A stretch of 57,611 bases of DNA from JAICJR01 sp036555755 (GTDB lineage: Bacteria; Actinomycetota; Thermoleophilia; Solirubrobacterales; Thermoleophilaceae): the NCBI GenBank assembly GCA_036555755.1, contig DATBKS010000301.1, forward strand, positions 1 to 57,611, written 5' to 3'. Numbering within the stretch: position 1 is the stretch's first letter; the number at the start of each line of letters is the position of its first letter. The position numbers and the translations under genes were made by a program. Of this stretch, positions 7,375 to 17,743 are shown in pieces. The notes under the pieces are model-generated. The model worked only from the letters and a program-made list of their open reading frames with translations. It was not told the origin of the DNA and searched no databases.

Positions 7375-8148
7375 TTAGGGGCCGCGGCTGGTGGGAACTG
7401 AGCCGGTGCTCGATCGGACGCGTCGGGTCCCGAGAAGGCGGGTTCGAAGCGCCCCGACGTCGCTCTCGCTGAGTCCCGCAGTCCGGACCCACGCCTCGAG
7501 ATCGAGGTCCCGAAGGCTGTCGACGATGACCTCCTCGGCGGTAGTCCCCTGCGCAGCGAGAAACGCCTCACCGATCGCATCCTTGTCCGGCTCGTCGTGC
7601 GCCGCGTTCGGAGCCGGGAGGCCCTCAGAGCTGAGCGCATAATCGGCCGCGATGTCCTCGGCCGCGACTCCGACGAGCGCGAGCAGCAACATTGTGATCT
7701 GTCCGGTGCGATCGCGACCACCGCGGCAGTGAACGACCACCCCACCTGGGTCGGCGCGGGCGATCGCCGACAATACGGCCACGTTCCGCTCGGGAAAGCG
7801 CTCTAAGTGGGGTCGAAAGTAGAGCGGTGTGGCGAACTGCGGTCCACTGGCCCAGACGTCCCAGAACTCCCTGTCGTGGATGCCGTCGAGCGGAAGGCGG
7901 ATGGTGGTGAGATGCTGGGGGCGAGCCGCTGCGTCGACGCCGGGTTCGTCGTCGTTGCGCAAGTCGATCACAGTCTTGACGCCATGAGCAGTGAGCGCCG
8001 CCCAGCCCGCCTGCGTCAGTCCATCCAGCGCACCGGCCCGAACCACAGCGCCGTGACGCGTCAGGTGGCCGTGACGCGTCGGCAACCCACCGAGGTCGCG
8101 AAGGTTGAAGCCGCCATCCCAATTCAGCTGACGCGAAACGAGCCTCAC
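7375..8148 (-). CDS. Tyrosine/serine protein phosphatase (Y_phosphatase3 type)
   Basis: The 257-residue protein contains the P-loop VVHCRGGRDRTGQITMLLLA, with Cys141 and Arg147 as nucleophile and phosphate binder. Its N-terminal signature is FNLRDLGGLPT, then VKTVIDLRNDDEPG, both typical of the actinobacterial PtpB-like/Y_phosphatase3 group that acts on phosphotyrosine, phosphoserine or phosphoinositides. No signal peptide is seen. The C-terminal VRSSTGSVPTSRGP tail is probably disordered. It is cargo of the tRNA-His island with no obvious operon partner. The start at 8148 immediately precedes the conserved RxLNWDGGFNLRDLGG region, so it is likely correct. Confidence 0.88.
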   Translation of the reverse strand: MRLVSRQLNWDGGFNLRDLGGLPTRHGHLTRHGAVVRAGALDGLTQAGWAALTAHGVKTVIDLRNDDEPGVDAAARPQHLTTIRLPLDGIHDREFWDVWASGPQFATPLYFRPHLERFPERNVAVLSAIARADPGGVVVHCRGGRDRTGQITMLLLALVGVAAEDIAADYALSSEGLPAPNAAHDEPDKDAIGEAFLAAQGTTAEEVIVDSLRDLDLEAWVRTAGLSESDVGALRTRLLGTRRVRSSTGSVPTSRGP

Positions 8149-8393
8149 CGCTTGATGACCGGGTCCGACTCAAGTCCTACCAGCATGACCCCGGGAGACT
8201 AAAGCTCGGGGCGAAGCGACTGATATCACCTGACGAGCCGTGGGCACCGCTTTCGCATCCCGAGCAAGCGGAAGTCGCGGTGTGGTCTGGTCAGCCACCT
8301 ACCGTGACGCGCTTAGAGCGACTGAACGGCGCGGCGACGTCGACGGGCAGGCCTTGTTCGCTCGGTTGCCGGAGAGTCTCATAATGAGGTGGC

Positions 8394-9257
8394 ATGTCAG
8401 GGGTGTGGGCTGAGGTAGTGCGGTTGCGCGCTGAGTCGCGCCAGCGCACCAGCAAGCGCCCGAGAGGACCCGAGCTCCATTCTGTCAGCGATTTCACCGT
8501 GTCCGCTGCCCCGGCGCTTTGCGCTCGGCACTACCGGCCCAGCGCGAGCAACTTGCCGCTGGTTGTGTTTCTGCACGGCGGCATGTGGGTCCTGGGCGAT
8601 CTCGACACGCACGACCGCACCTGCCGAATACTTGCCTCGACCGCCAATGTGAGCGTGCTGGCCGTCGACTACCGGCGCGCGCCCGAGTACCCCTGGCCGG
8701 CGGCGGTGGACGACTCGATCAGCGCTCTTCGGTGGGCGATGGACAGTAGGCACCACCCCATCGCCGTGGGGGGCGATAGCGCGGGAGGCTGCCTGGCAGC
8801 CCTGGCCTGCCAGCGATTGCTTGACGGGGGCGAGCCCTTACCGGCCGCGCAAGCGCTCGCCTATCCAAACACGGACTTGACGTTCTCGCGGGCCAGCGCG
8901 CGACAGCGGTCCGAGGACCAGGGACTGGATATGGAGCTGGTACGCCGGTGTGCCGAGGCATGGGCGCGGGATCCCGCTGTTCGGGCCGACGGGCGGGCGA
9001 GTCCGCTGCACGCCCAAAGCCAACACGGGCTGCCGCCCACGCTGATCGTGACGGCGGAGGCGGACCCGTTACGCGACGAGGGCGACGCCTACGCGCGCGC
9101 GCTCGAGTTGGCCAACGTTCAGGTCTGCCACCGCTGCGAGCCGGGACTTCCGCACGGATTTCTGCAGAACATGGACCTGGTCGAACCGGCTGCCGGACGT
9201 GCCGTCGAGCGCTTCTGCAAAGACGTGGCCCAGCTCATGCGCCAAGTCGGCCCGTGA
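8394..9257 (+). CDS. Alpha/beta hydrolase, HSL (hormone-sensitive lipase) family esterase
   Basis: The 287-residue cytosolic enzyme has the oxyanion motif HGGMW (61-65), the nucleophile elbow GGDSAGG with Ser129, the acid in VTAEADPLRDEG and the catalytic His in GLPHGF. All four define the HSL-like carboxylesterases that hydrolyse short acyl esters. YRRAPEYPWPAAVDD is the standard family motif between strand and cap. The ATG 8394 start gives a short cap helix and is plausible, though no strong ribosome site is visible. It is cargo of the tRNA-His island, and its natural substrate is unknown. Confidence 0.9.
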   Translation: MSGVWAEVVRLRAESRQRTSKRPRGPELHSVSDFTVSAAPALCARHYRPSASNLPLVVFLHGGMWVLGDLDTHDRTCRILASTANVSVLAVDYRRAPEYPWPAAVDDSISALRWAMDSRHHPIAVGGDSAGGCLAALACQRLLDGGEPLPAAQALAYPNTDLTFSRASARQRSEDQGLDMELVRRCAEAWARDPAVRADGRASPLHAQSQHGLPPTLIVTAEADPLRDEGDAYARALELANVQVCHRCEPGLPHGFLQNMDLVEPAAGRAVERFCKDVAQLMRQVGP

Positions 9258-9343
9258 ACGGATCTCTGGCGGCTAACCGAGACCTGCTCGGGCGGTCACC
9301 TTTCTCGTCCGACGCGGAAGCGTCGGCCGTCCACGATCCGCGG

Positions 9344-10228
9344 TCATGTGTGCCGACTGTTGTTGAAGAGTTCGAGGAAAGCGGCGCTAGCTGGGGACGG
9401 TTCACGTCTTAGTGGAGTGACGAGCCTCAGCTCGCGTTTGACAGCTGGGCCGATGTCTACCGCGGTCGCCCGGCCGCGTGCCAGTCGGATCGCGGCGGGG
9501 GGTAGTAGTGAGACCCCAACGCCGAGTGCGACGAGATCGACCAGGTCGGTGATGGTGTCGGCCTCGCAGACAATGCGGCGCCGGACTCCCACCGCGCGGC
9601 AGACGCGATCAATGCTGGCTCGCAGCGCCGAGTCGGCGCGGTATTCGATGAAGTCTCGGCCCGCGAGGTCGATCAACCGAACGCGCGTGCGTCGGGCCAG
9701 GGGATCATCTGCCGCCGTCGCGAGCTGTAGCGATTCGCTGCCGATTTTCCGGGCTCTCACACGCTTACCTTGGGGTCCGAGTGGGAGATCCACGATCGCC
9801 AGGTCGAGTTCACCGTCGGCAGTCTGTCGTACCAGCGATGCCACACCTGCGTGCTGGAGCCTGATACCCACCAGCGGGTGTCGGCGGTGAAAGCGGGCCA
9901 GCAGCGCCGGTAGGTCGACCCGGTCCAGAGCCTGTATCGCCCCGATTGCGAGTTCGCCGCGCACGAGTCCGCGGACTGCGGCAACTGCGTCTCGCGCCTG
10001 CTCAGAAGCTGCGACCGTGCGCTTTGCGGCCGGGAGCAGCACTCGGCCGGCCTCGGTTAGCTCGACCTGACGGGTGCTGCGCACGAACAGGTCGCTGCCG
10101 AGTTCGCGCTCGAGCGCGCGGATCGAACTGGAGAGGCTCGATTGCGTCAGGTGCGAGCGCGCCGCGGCACGCGTGAAGTGACGCTCTTCGACGACGGCCA
10201 AGAAGTGGGACAACTGGCGAAGCTCCAT
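9344..10228 (-). CDS. LysR family transcriptional regulator
   Basis: The 294-residue protein begins MELRQLSHFLAVVEERHFTR, then AAARSHLTQSSLSSSIRALE, the LysR winged helix-turn-helix. Residues 90-290 form the periplasmic-binding-like effector domain. I chose the ATG at 10226-10228 because the family almost always begins MEL(R/D)xL at this point. It diverges from the cupin-DUF4267 pair across a 114-bp intergenic region that holds a TCCAAC-N10-GTTGGA dyad, so it very probably controls that pair and itself. The inducer is unknown. Confidence 0.92.
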   Translation of the reverse strand: MELRQLSHFLAVVEERHFTRAAARSHLTQSSLSSSIRALERELGSDLFVRSTRQVELTEAGRVLLPAAKRTVAASEQARDAVAAVRGLVRGELAIGAIQALDRVDLPALLARFHRRHPLVGIRLQHAGVASLVRQTADGELDLAIVDLPLGPQGKRVRARKIGSESLQLATAADDPLARRTRVRLIDLAGRDFIEYRADSALRASIDRVCRAVGVRRRIVCEADTITDLVDLVALGVGVSLLPPAAIRLARGRATAVDIGPAVKRELRLVTPLRREPSPASAAFLELFNNSRHT

Positions 10229-10249
10229 TGATTGACAGTATCGCTTATA

Positions 10250-10271
10250 TCCAACGTAACTATCGGTTGGA
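10250..10271. promoter_or_regulatory. Candidate LysR operator
   Basis: TCCAAC (10250-10255), a 10-base spacer and GTTGGA (10266-10271) form a perfect inverted repeat. It lies 22 bases from the lysR start and 71 bases from the cupin start. Position and symmetry fit LysR-type recognition. The activity is inferred. Confidence 0.55.
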
Positions 10272-10342
10272 CAGATGAGATTTCCTCCTCGACACTGCAG
10301 CCATTCCGCCAATCGCAGCTAGCAAGCACAAAGGGAGGACCA

Positions 10343-10714
10343 ATGACCCTGTTAATCAGACAAGGCGACCTGCCGGGATCGCCCGAGGCCCAGGTCTTCG
10401 TCGGAGCCGATCACGACGGCCTGCCGGTTTCGCTGTTCCTGGTAGACGACGCGCCGGGTGCCGGGCCACGTCTGCATCGTCACCCGTACCCCGAGCTCTT
10501 CATCGTCCATGCCGGAGAGGCCAGGTTCGAGATCGATGGAGCCGGGATCGCCGCCACCGCGGGAGACGTCCTCACGGCTCCGGCCGGGACGGCCCATCGC
10601 TTCACCAACACCGGGACCGAGCACCTACGCCTGACTGCGATCCACACCGCGCCGCAAATGGAAACCGAATGGCTCGAAGCCGCCGCCACCAGCCCTGAGA
10701 CGACGTCATGCTGA
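10343..10714 (+). CDS. Cupin domain protein
   Basis: The 123-residue protein is a single beta-barrel. Cupin motif 1 is GPRLHRHPYPELFIVHAGEA (HxH...E with a further His as metal ligands) and motif 2 is TAPAGTAHRFTNTG (PxGxxH). It may be a small metalloenzyme or a ligand sensor. AAGGGAGG lies 6 bases before ATG 10343, a strong start. The downstream DUF4267 gene starts inside its last codons (7-base overlap), so the two are translationally coupled. The divergent LysR gene is the likely regulator. Confidence 0.88.
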   Translation: MTLLIRQGDLPGSPEAQVFVGADHDGLPVSLFLVDDAPGAGPRLHRHPYPELFIVHAGEARFEIDGAGIAATAGDVLTAPAGTAHRFTNTGTEHLRLTAIHTAPQMETEWLEAAATSPETTSC

Positions 10715-11085
10715 CCGACGCCGGAATTGCGCTCACTGGGTTTCTCGCCTTAGCCATCATCAGCATGGGCGCCAGGTACCTGTTCGATCCCCAGTCGGCA
10801 GCCGCCGGATTCGGGATCCCCGGCGAACTCGAGAAGCACCATGACTCTCCCCCATGGCTCGCGGTAAAGGGGGCTCGCGACGTCGCCATCGGGGTCGCCC
10901 TCACTGTGCTGCTCATTACCGGCGCTCATCAACAGCTCGGCTATCTGATGCTCGCCATCTCCCTAATCCCAATCGCAGACGGGGCGATCGTGCTGTCTGC
11001 CAATGGGCCCAAAACCATCGCCTACGCGGTCCACTGGGGCACCGCCACCCTGATCCTCCTCGGCGGTGCGCTCCTAATCGTCTGA
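10708..11085 (+). CDS. DUF4267-type four-helix membrane protein
   Basis: The 125-residue integral membrane protein has four predicted spans: GIALTGFLALAIISMGARYL near the start, a VAIGVALTVLLITGAH span, LGYLMLAISLIPIADGAIVL and a C-terminal TATLILLGGALLIV. GFGIPGELEKHHDSPPWLAV and KGARDV in the loop after the first span match the DUF4267 family of unknown function. The ATG at 10708 overlaps the end of the cupin gene, which ties them into one operon. No enzymatic residues can be named. Confidence 0.82.
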   Translation: MLTDAGIALTGFLALAIISMGARYLFDPQSAAAGFGIPGELEKHHDSPPWLAVKGARDVAIGVALTVLLITGAHQQLGYLMLAISLIPIADGAIVLSANGPKTIAYAVHWGTATLILLGGALLIV

Positions 11086-11152
11086 AAACCGAAACGCCGC
11101 TTCCGCTCTCGATACGCAGCGCACCACCGCTTTTCCGAAGCGCTAGTCCACC

Positions 11153-11509
11153 TCAGGTTGCCGGAGCAGTAGCGATCGGGACGAGCGACTGTCCTGTCCA
11201 CGCGTGCGACTGTTCGATTCGTGCGGCTTCCGCTTGGGCGTCGGCGATTTTCAGCTCGTGCGCAGCCAAGCGCGGGTTGCCGTGTATCACCCAAAATCGA
11301 GCAGCCCGACGATGATGCTCCGCTGCTCGTTCGTGATGGACTGCCGCCCTGCGGTGGGCTTCAACAAGACGCTCGATACCTGAAAGGCTAGACCCGTACC
11401 GTTGGCACGGCAAGCGCCCTTTTTGGCGGGACTTCTGGTTTCCATGCAAAGCAGAAGTGACGCTCACGGAAGGCCGGCTCGGGCACCTTCTCCCAAAAAT
11501 TGATGCCAA
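11153..11509 (-). CDS. Small Ala/His/Arg-rich helical protein of uncertain start
   Basis: The downstream half reads AHRRAAVHHERAAEHHRRAA, then RFWVIHGNPRLAAHELKIAD and AQAEAARIEQSH, an amphipathic helix rich in His and Ala resembling small actinobacterial proteins with AAEHH repeats. The upstream half shows no such character and begins within the right arm-type repeat, so the true start is probably internal; no good ribosome site is visible. The function is unknown and it may be a remnant. It sits at the right edge of the tRNA-His island. Confidence 0.4.
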   Translation of the reverse strand: MASIFGRRCPSRPSVSVTSALHGNQKSRQKGRLPCQRYGSSLSGIERLVEAHRRAAVHHERAAEHHRRAARFWVIHGNPRLAAHELKIADAQAEAARIEQSHAWTGQSLVPIATAPAT

Positions 11510-11521
11510 ATTGATGCCAAG
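11496..11521. repeat. Right arm-type tandem repeat of the tRNA-His island
   Basis: aaaattgatgccaa followed by attgatgccaag carries two TTGATGCCAA copies 11 bases apart. It lies 58 bases inside the right att core, mirroring 5081-5106 in sequence and distance. It is a probable arm site for the integrase, which is an inference. Confidence 0.65.
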
Positions 11522-11551
11522 CGGCGGGAGCGATGGGGCGATAGAAAAGCA

Positions 11552-11573
11552 AAGCCCCGCATTTGCGGGGCTT
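11552..11573 (-). terminator. Rho-independent terminator of tRNA-His
   Basis: On the minus strand AAGCCCCGCA, AA, TGCGGGGCTT forms a perfect 10-bp stem with a 2-base loop. It is followed by TTGCTTTTCT, a T-rich tract, 8 bases after the tRNA end. Because it lies inside the island, the element supplied it. Confidence 0.85.
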
Positions 11574-11579
11574 CACGAG

Positions 11580-11624
11580 GGGTGAGCGACGGGACTTGAA
11601 CCCGCGACCGCCTGGACCACAACC
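11580..11624 (-). other. attR-like site inside intact tRNA-His
   Basis: This is the second copy of the 45-bp direct repeat at 4958-5002, forming the 3' half of the functional tRNA-His. The tRNA sequence is therefore restored by island DNA, as is normal for tRNA-targeting integrases. Confidence 0.85.
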
Positions 11625-11654
11625 AGGAGCTCTACCAACTGAGCTACGCCCACC
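11581..11654 (-). tRNA. tRNA-His (anticodon GTG)
   Basis: A cloverleaf can be drawn: acceptor GTGGGCG / CGCTCAC, D-arm GCTC...GAGC, anticodon stem CCTGG / CCAGG with loop TTGTGGT (GTG), and T-arm GCGGG-TTCAAGT-CCCGT. An extra G at position -1 opposite C73 is the hallmark of tRNA-His. CCA is not encoded. It is the integration target of the neighbouring island. Confidence 0.95.
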
Positions 11655-11679
11655 AAGCAGAGCGCAGTCTAGATGGTCC

Positions 11680-11949
11680 TCAGTGGGAAACCGGAACGGT
11701 TTCTTCGGCGATCGCCTCGACGATCTCGACCTCTTCCTGCTCGAGCTCGTCGCGCGCGCAAACGATGCGGAAGGCGCCTGTGCCGAGGTTCGGGTCGCCC
11801 TCGATGGGGAGCCCGCGGATGGAGTCCCAGCCGAGGCGCTCGACCTCGAAGGGGTTCATGCGCACGGCGATGGCCGGGAACTCGCAGGTCTTGTTGTGGT
11901 GATCGATCGCCTTGCTGATCACCTCGAGGTTCTTTGCCTCAGAGCTCAC
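11680..11949 (-). CDS. Conserved small protein of unknown function
   Basis: The 89-residue acidic protein contains AIDHHNKTCEFPAIAVRMNP, then FEVERLGWDSIRGLPIEGDP and a C-terminal ELEQEEVEIVEAIAEE. It reads like a compact alpha/beta cytosolic protein in the style of small conserved actinobacterial proteins near metabolic genes, but I cannot assign a function. The start is GTG 11947-11949. It lies between the intein-containing epimerase gene, whose stop is at 11975 upstream of it on the same strand, and tRNA-His. Confidence 0.72.
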   Translation of the reverse strand: MSSEAKNLEVISKAIDHHNKTCEFPAIAVRMNPFEVERLGWDSIRGLPIEGDPNLGTGAFRIVCARDELEQEEVEIVEAIAEETVPVSH

Positions 11950-11974
11950 TGCCTCGCAGTGTAGAGGTCGGGGT

Positions 11975-14386
<2,412 letters not shown>

Positions 14387-14426
14387 GCGGCGTGACTGTA
14401 GCGGGCGAGCCGGTCCATCAGAGAAA

Positions 14427-14500
14427 CGCCCCGGGCAGGATTCGAACCTGCGACCTAACGGGTAGAAGCCGTCCGCTCTGATCCACTGAGCTACCGGGGC
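14427..14500 (-). tRNA. tRNA-Arg (anticodon TCT)
   Basis: Acceptor GCCCCGG / CCGGGGC with discriminator G, D-arm GCTC-GAGC, anticodon stem GACGG / CCGTT with loop CTTCTAC (TCT at positions 34-36), and T-arm GCAGG-TTCGAAT-CCTGC. CCA is not encoded. It reads AGA codons, which are rare in this high-GC DNA. It lies just upstream of the UXS-like gene. Confidence 0.93.
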
Positions 14501-14575
14501 ACTCGGCCCAGAATAGAGCCGTTACGCGGGCCTTTCTCGTCCGCAAGCCGTTCCCCCTTCCATTAGCCTGCTCCC

Positions 14576-15202
14576 GTGGCCGCGCTCCAACAGGGCTCCG
14601 GTACTGCGCCGCGGCCCCACGAGATCATCGCGGTGGGCATCGGCCCGCCCGAGGACGTCCCCAGCGACATCTTCGAGGCCGCCCTCGTCACCTTCCGCGA
14701 ACGCCGCCGGCTCGACATGCGCGGGCTCGCGCTCGAGCTCGGCATTTCGCGCGCCACGCTCTACCGGCGCGTCGGCGGCCGCGACCACCTTCTCGGCGCG
14801 GTGATCTGGTACCTCACGCGCCGCTCCCTCGCGCGCGCGTATGAGGGAACGGAGGAGCTGAAGGGCGAAGAGCGCATCGTCACGGTGCTCGAGCGCTTCA
14901 TGCGCGACGTCCACGCCTCGGACGCGCTGGCGCGCCTGCTCGAGGCCGAGCCGGAGGCGTCGCTGCGCATCCTCACCTCAAAGCACGGCCCGATCCAGAG
15001 CGGGATCATCGAGGTGCTCGAGCGGCTGATGGAGCTCGAGGAGTCGCGCGGCAACCTTACGCTCGGGATCGACCACGCCACTCTCGCCTACGCGATCGTC
15101 CGGCTCGGCGAGGGGTTCCTCTATGCCGACGTGATCGCCGACAACGATCCGGACGTCGACCAAGCCGTCGCTGTGATCGGACGGCTCCTCAGGGAGAGCT
15201 GA
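14576..15202 (+). CDS. TetR-like (QsdR-type) transcriptional regulator
   Basis: The 208-residue protein has an N-terminal HTH around LDMRGLALELGISRATLYRR with VGGRDHLLGAVIWYLT after it, which is the pattern of QsdR-family TetR regulators with a slightly unusual upstream helix (DVPSDIFEAALVTFRERRR). The C-terminal helical domain would bind a ligand and dimerise. The GTG start at 14576 has no ribosome site, but a TAGCCT box lies about 7 bases upstream, consistent with a leaderless transcript. It precedes the membrane/SCO/DsbA cluster on the same strand, though a regulatory link is only a guess. Confidence 0.8.
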   Translation: MAALQQGSGTAPRPHEIIAVGIGPPEDVPSDIFEAALVTFRERRRLDMRGLALELGISRATLYRRVGGRDHLLGAVIWYLTRRSLARAYEGTEELKGEERIVTVLERFMRDVHASDALARLLEAEPEASLRILTSKHGPIQSGIIEVLERLMELEESRGNLTLGIDHATLAYAIVRLGEGFLYADVIADNDPDVDQAVAVIGRLLRES

Positions 15203-15221
15203 CAGCTAAGCTGCCGCGCCC

Positions 15222-15605
15222 ATGACGCTCGAAGACTGGCTCCGGCTGACCAACCGGAACATGATCGCGTTCGACCTGATCCTCGGGACGAGCGCCCTGC
15301 TCGCGCCCGACAAGACGCTGCGGGTGCTCGGCCATGACGAGCCGTCAGAGGATGCCCGCCACCTGTTCCGCCGCTGCGGGCCGATCTGGCTGACGTTCGC
15401 GGCGGCGCACGCCGTGGCCGAGAAGCGCGGCAAGCCCGAGGACTGGTGGGCCCTCGCCTGGCTGCGCGGCACGGAGATCGCCACCGATGTCGTGTGGTCG
15501 GCATCGCCCGCCGTCAGTCGGCCGGGCGCGAAGGCAGGACTGTGGTTCGCCGGCGCGTTCAACCTGGCCGTCGCGCTCGGCTTCGCACGTCTGTCGCGCT
15601 CCTGA
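15222..15605 (+). CDS. Conserved hypothetical membrane-associated protein
   Basis: The 127-residue protein has hydrophobic stretches MIAFDLILGTSALLA, IWLTFAAAHAVAEK and a C-terminal AGLWFAGAFNLAVALGFARL, enough for three short spans. KTLRVLGHDEPSEDARHLFR and WWALAWLRGTEIATDVVW lie between them. It resembles small actinobacterial membrane proteins of unknown role. It follows the TetR gene by 19 bases and precedes the next gene by 16, so it probably shares a transcript with one or both. Confidence 0.7.
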   Translation: MTLEDWLRLTNRNMIAFDLILGTSALLAPDKTLRVLGHDEPSEDARHLFRRCGPIWLTFAAAHAVAEKRGKPEDWWALAWLRGTEIATDVVWSASPAVSRPGAKAGLWFAGAFNLAVALGFARLSRS

Positions 15606-15621
15606 CTACATTTCGGAGGTA

Positions 15622-16236
15622 GTGCAGGGTCCCGTTCCATTCGGGTCGCGAACCCGTCGCCTGCTGCCGGCGACGTGCGTGCCGTTGGCGGCTGTGGCCG
15701 TCCACCAGCTCCGCTTCTTCCTCGCCTACGCCAGCGAAGGCGGCCACGAGCTCTCGGCCACCGGCCACTCCTATCTCCACTCGCTCACGCCCTGGATCGT
15801 GCTCCTCTGCGCGCTCGGGACCGGCGGCTTCCTGCGCCGCCTCGCGCTCGCCTGGCGCGGCGCCGACGCCGACCACCGCCCGCGCCACTCCTCGCTCAGG
15901 CTCTGGCTGCTCGCCTCCGCCGCGCTGATCCTCATCTACGCGGGCCAGGAGGCGCTCGAAGGACTGCTCTCCAGCGGGCACCCCGACGGCCTCGCCGGCA
16001 TCTTCGGCGACGGCGGCTGGTGGGCGGTGCCCGCCGCGTTCGCGGTCGGCGGCGCCCTGTCGCTTCTTGTCCGGGGCGGCCAGGCGGCGATCACCTTCGT
16101 GGCACGGCTCGTGCGCCGCTCCTCCCCCGCCCGCCGTCCGCGCCGCATCTTCACCGCGCCGGCACCGGTCTTCATCGTCCCGGCGAGCCCGCTCGCCTGC
16201 TGCGCCCCCGGCCGCGCGCCTCCAGCTGAGCTTTAA
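15622..16236 (+). CDS. Hypothetical four-span membrane protein upstream of SCO
   Basis: The 204-residue protein starts at GTG 15622 with GGAGGT immediately before it. Segments LPATCVPLAAVAVHQLRFFL, SLTPWIVLLCALGTGGFLRR, LWLLASAALILIYAGQEALE and WWAVPAAFAVGGALSLLVR are hydrophobic. His residues in VHQLRF, GGHELSATGHSYLH and the C-terminal CC in SPLACCAPGRAPP could bind copper, which is only a suggestion from the SCO gene next door. I do not recognise the family. The end of the protein is Pro/Arg-rich and lies 49 bases before SCO. Confidence 0.68.
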   Translation: MQGPVPFGSRTRRLLPATCVPLAAVAVHQLRFFLAYASEGGHELSATGHSYLHSLTPWIVLLCALGTGGFLRRLALAWRGADADHRPRHSSLRLWLLASAALILIYAGQEALEGLLSSGHPDGLAGIFGDGGWWAVPAAFAVGGALSLLVRGGQAAITFVARLVRRSSPARRPRRIFTAPAPVFIVPASPLACCAPGRAPPAEL

Positions 16237-16285
16237 GAAGCGCCTCGATAAAGCTCTGTAACTCCGATCCACGGAGGTGGTGACC

Positions 16286-16936
16286 ATGCTGCGCCTGAGC
16301 CGCGCAACCGTGGTTCCGCTCGTACTCGTGCTCGTGGTTGCGGGCGCCGCCACGGCGGTGCTCGCGATTGGCAGCAGCGGCAGTAACAAGCTGCCGAACA
16401 ACGTGAAGAAGGAAGCTCCGGCGAACGGATTCGTCGGCGCGACGCTCAGCCCGATCCGGCAGGCGCCGCCGATCGCGCTGCGCAATTACCTCGGCAAGCC
16501 GGTGAGCCTGGCGGCGTACCGTGGCAAGGCGGTACTCGTGACGTTTCTCTACGTCCACTGCCCAGACGTCTGCCCGGCGATCGCCTCGGCGCTGCGCGTG
16601 GTGCGCCAGCAGCTGGGGCCCGAGGACTCGAAGATGCAGATCATCGCCGTGTCGGTGGACCCGCACGGCGACAAGCCGAGCTCGGTCGCTCGCTTCCTCG
16701 CGCAGCGGCGCATGACAGGTCAGATGCAATACCTGGTCGGTTCCGCAAAACAGCTCGTTCCGGTATGGAAGGCGTGGAACGTGGGCTCCCAGCAGGACTC
16801 GAGCAACCCCGAGTTCGTGGCCCACACCGCGCTCGTCTACGGCGTGAGCGGCAGCGGCAAGTTGACGACCATTTATCCAGCGAACTTCAAGCCGGCCGAA
16901 ATCGTGCACGACGTGCCGAAGCTGGCGGCGTCCTAG
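16286..16936 (+). CDS. SCO1/SenC family copper chaperone
   Basis: The 216-residue protein has an N-terminal membrane anchor (VVPLVLVLVVAGAATAVLAI) and a thioredoxin-like domain outside the membrane. The copper ligands are CPDVC (Cys92, Cys96; motif CxxxC) and the His of EFVAHTALVYG. SVDPHGDKPSSVARF is the usual family motif. SCO delivers copper to the CuA site of cytochrome c oxidase and can act as a thiol reductase. GGAGG precedes ATG 16286 by 8 bases, preferred over GTG 16277. The next gene, a DsbA-like oxidoreductase, follows by 12 bases. Confidence 0.92.
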   Translation: MLRLSRATVVPLVLVLVVAGAATAVLAIGSSGSNKLPNNVKKEAPANGFVGATLSPIRQAPPIALRNYLGKPVSLAAYRGKAVLVTFLYVHCPDVCPAIASALRVVRQQLGPEDSKMQIIAVSVDPHGDKPSSVARFLAQRRMTGQMQYLVGSAKQLVPVWKAWNVGSQQDSSNPEFVAHTALVYGVSGSGKLTTIYPANFKPAEIVHDVPKLAAS

Positions 16937-16948
16937 GGCGGTGACGAT

Positions 16949-17743
16949 TTGAGCAGTCGACGAGAAGAGAAAGAGCGCTTGCGGGCCGAGCGCGAGCAGC
17001 GCGACCGCGAGCGTGAGGGCGCCGCGAGGCGCAGCCGGCGGCTGAAGCTGCTCGGCGCCGTGCTTGTGGCGGCCGTGGCCGTCGTGGTCGTGGCGATCGT
17101 GGCCAGCGGAGGCGGCGATGGCAGCGGCTCACAGTCGGGCCCGATCACCGGCTCGGCGCAGGTGCAGGCGCGCTTCATGGGGATTCCGCAGAGCGACCTG
17201 GTGCTGGGGAACCCCAACGCGCCCGTGACGTTTGTGGAGTTCGCGGATCTCAAGTGCCCGGTATGCCGCGAGTACACGCTGTCGGCATTCCCCGAGCTCG
17301 TGAACCGCTACGTGCGCACGGGTAAGGTGAAGATGGAGCTCCAACTCCAGCACTTCGTCGGCAACCGCGACAACGACTCCGAGCGGGCGGCCCGCTTCGC
17401 CTTGGCGGCGGGCAAGCAGAACAAGCTGTGGAACTTCGCCGACCTTTTCTACCTCAACCAGAGGGACGAGAACGACACCTACGTGAATGACGTCTTCCTG
17501 CGCCGGCTTGGAAAAGGTGTGCCGGGGCTCGACGTGGACCAGGCGTTCGCCGCGCGCAACGGAACAGACATCACGAACCAGCTTGCGACGGCCTCGAACG
17601 AGTTCAACACCGCCGGGTTCCAGGGAACGCCGTCGTTCGCCGTCGGCAAGACGGGCGGGACGCTGACGCCGATCGACTACAACTCGTTCGACGTATCGCA
17701 GTTCTCCGGTCCGATCGACAAGGCGCTCGGGACATCCAGTTGA
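16949..17743 (+). CDS. DsbA-like thioredoxin-fold oxidoreductase, membrane-anchored
   Basis: The 264-residue protein starts with a highly charged cytosolic stub (SSRREEKERLRAEREQRDR), then one transmembrane segment (LLGAVLVAAVAVVVVAIVAS) and an extracytoplasmic domain with CPVC at 103-106 (FADLKCPVCREYT). GFQGTPSFAVG contains the cis-Pro loop. It would insert disulfide bonds in exported proteins and be reoxidised by the VKOR encoded next. Its TTG start at 16949 follows a GGCGGTGA site. The stop overlaps the VKOR start by 4 bases (TTGA), so the two are translationally coupled, fitting a DsbA-VKOR pair. Confidence 0.92.
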   Translation: MSSRREEKERLRAEREQRDREREGAARRSRRLKLLGAVLVAAVAVVVVAIVASGGGDGSGSQSGPITGSAQVQARFMGIPQSDLVLGNPNAPVTFVEFADLKCPVCREYTLSAFPELVNRYVRTGKVKMELQLQHFVGNRDNDSERAARFALAAGKQNKLWNFADLFYLNQRDENDTYVNDVFLRRLGKGVPGLDVDQAFAARNGTDITNQLATASNEFNTAGFQGTPSFAVGKTGGTLTPIDYNSFDVSQFSGPIDKALGTSS

